A stretch of DNA of 64,000 nt, from positions 62,001 to 126,000 of the forward strand of contig JADMLC010000009.1 in the NCBI GenBank assembly GCA_019278155.1, read 5' to 3'. Shown one piece after another: positions 63,843-64,000 of this stretch. How positions within the stretch are numbered: position 1 is the stretch's first letter; each line of letters opens with the position of its first letter. The notes beneath the pieces are model-generated. The model had not been told where the DNA came from, did no database searches, and saw only the letters and a list, made by a program, of their open reading frames with translations. A program made the position numbers and the translations under genes. This stretch comes from Candidatus Kinetoplastidibacterium crithidiae (GTDB lineage Bacteria > Pseudomonadota > Gammaproteobacteria > Burkholderiales > Burkholderiaceae_B).

Positions 63843-64000
63843 TTATTCAATAATTTTAGGTACTACAAATAGATTGTTTTCAAATTTTGGTGAATTGTGA
63901 ATGATTTTTTCCATAAATTCTTGAGAACATGTTTGAGGGTTTAGATCTTCACGTAAATGGTTCTTAAAAGTATCTATTATCGAAATTGGATTCACTAAAG
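63843..64000 (-). CDS. gatC: Asp/Glu-tRNA amidotransferase subunit C (5-prime end cut by window)
   Basis: Partial gene running off the right edge; only the last 52 codons are inside. They read ...PISIIDTFKNHLREDLNPQTCSQEFMEKIIHNSPKFENNLFVVPKIIE, matching the LREDxV and nAP...yFvVPkVie C terminus of GatC, the clamp subunit that stabilises GatA-GatB. Its position directly before gatA confirms the assignment. Confidence 0.93.
   Translation of the reverse strand, partial: LVNPISIIDTFKNHLREDLNPQTCSQEFMEKIIHNSPKFENNLFVVPKIIE

Noticed and set aside
1-64000. tRNA, rRNA, tmRNA, CRISPR, IS or prophage features
   Set aside because: Spacers were scanned by eye for T-arm GTTCGA motifs, repeat arrays and transposase-like frames; none was convincing.

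Overview
The window looks like the chromosome of a reduced-genome, AT-rich betaproteobacterial endosymbiont. Protein sequences and gene order (S10-spc-alpha cluster without adk; birA-coaX; xerC-dapF-metK; cobW-dksA-hslV-hslU; aroK-aroB-dgt; gatC-gatA-gatB) are Alcaligenaceae/Bordetella-like. Intergenic DNA is very A/T rich, many stops are TAA, and several genes are shrunken or missing from their usual operons. The best fit I can offer from memory is a Candidatus Kinetoplastibacterium, the symbiont of trypanosomatid flagellates. That is inference; no database search was possible. No tRNA, rRNA, insertion sequence, prophage or CRISPR array was found.

Layout. 1-465: AT-rich spacer with a possible terminator near the left edge. 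466-6789 (minus): an alpha/beta hydrolase, a Tol-Pal block (cpoB, pal, tolB, a very short tolA-like gene, a diverged tolQ, no tolR) and proS. 6879-8216 (plus): rppH, a ZapB-like coiled-coil gene and zapA, converging on lgt. 9061-23298 (plus): an uninterrupted ribosomal supercluster from rpsJ to rplQ including secY, infA, rpmJ and rpoA, with a strong intrinsic terminator between rpsQ and rplN. 23371-29291: hemB, engB, lysA, a short lptM-like lipoprotein gene, cyaY and the penicillin-binding protein mrcA. 29369-36497: aroK-aroB-dgt, uvrA, ssb, panB. 36735-43897: a PLP aminotransferase, an FmdB zinc ribbon gene, a DUF502 membrane protein, aspS, coaX, birA, a hydrolase. 44010-53619: dacA, ybeD, hslUV, dksA, a CobW GTPase, xerC, dapF, metK, a DUF1289 gene, a 5-FCL gene. 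53703-64000: cca, a MidA-like methyltransferase gene, rhlE, ung, a LysE/ArgO exporter, an exonuclease III gene, a frameshifted pyrE, and gatB-gatA-gatC (gatC cut by the window edge).

How it fits together. Most genes serve translation, envelope/peptidoglycan maintenance (lgt, mrcA, dacA, Tol-Pal remnant), DNA repair (uvrA, ung, exonuclease III) and cofactor or amino acid supply (hemB, aroKB, lysA, dapF, panB, coaX, metK). Lysine pathway genes beside a basic amino acid exporter fit a nutritional symbiont. Reduction shows in the loss of tolR with a degenerate tolQ, a Cca without its HD motif, ybeD without lipB/lipA, and pyrE split by a frameshift at a run of seven A. Of these, the frameshifted pyrE, the Tol system without TolR, and an unexplained GC-richer island upstream of rhlE are the most worth following up.
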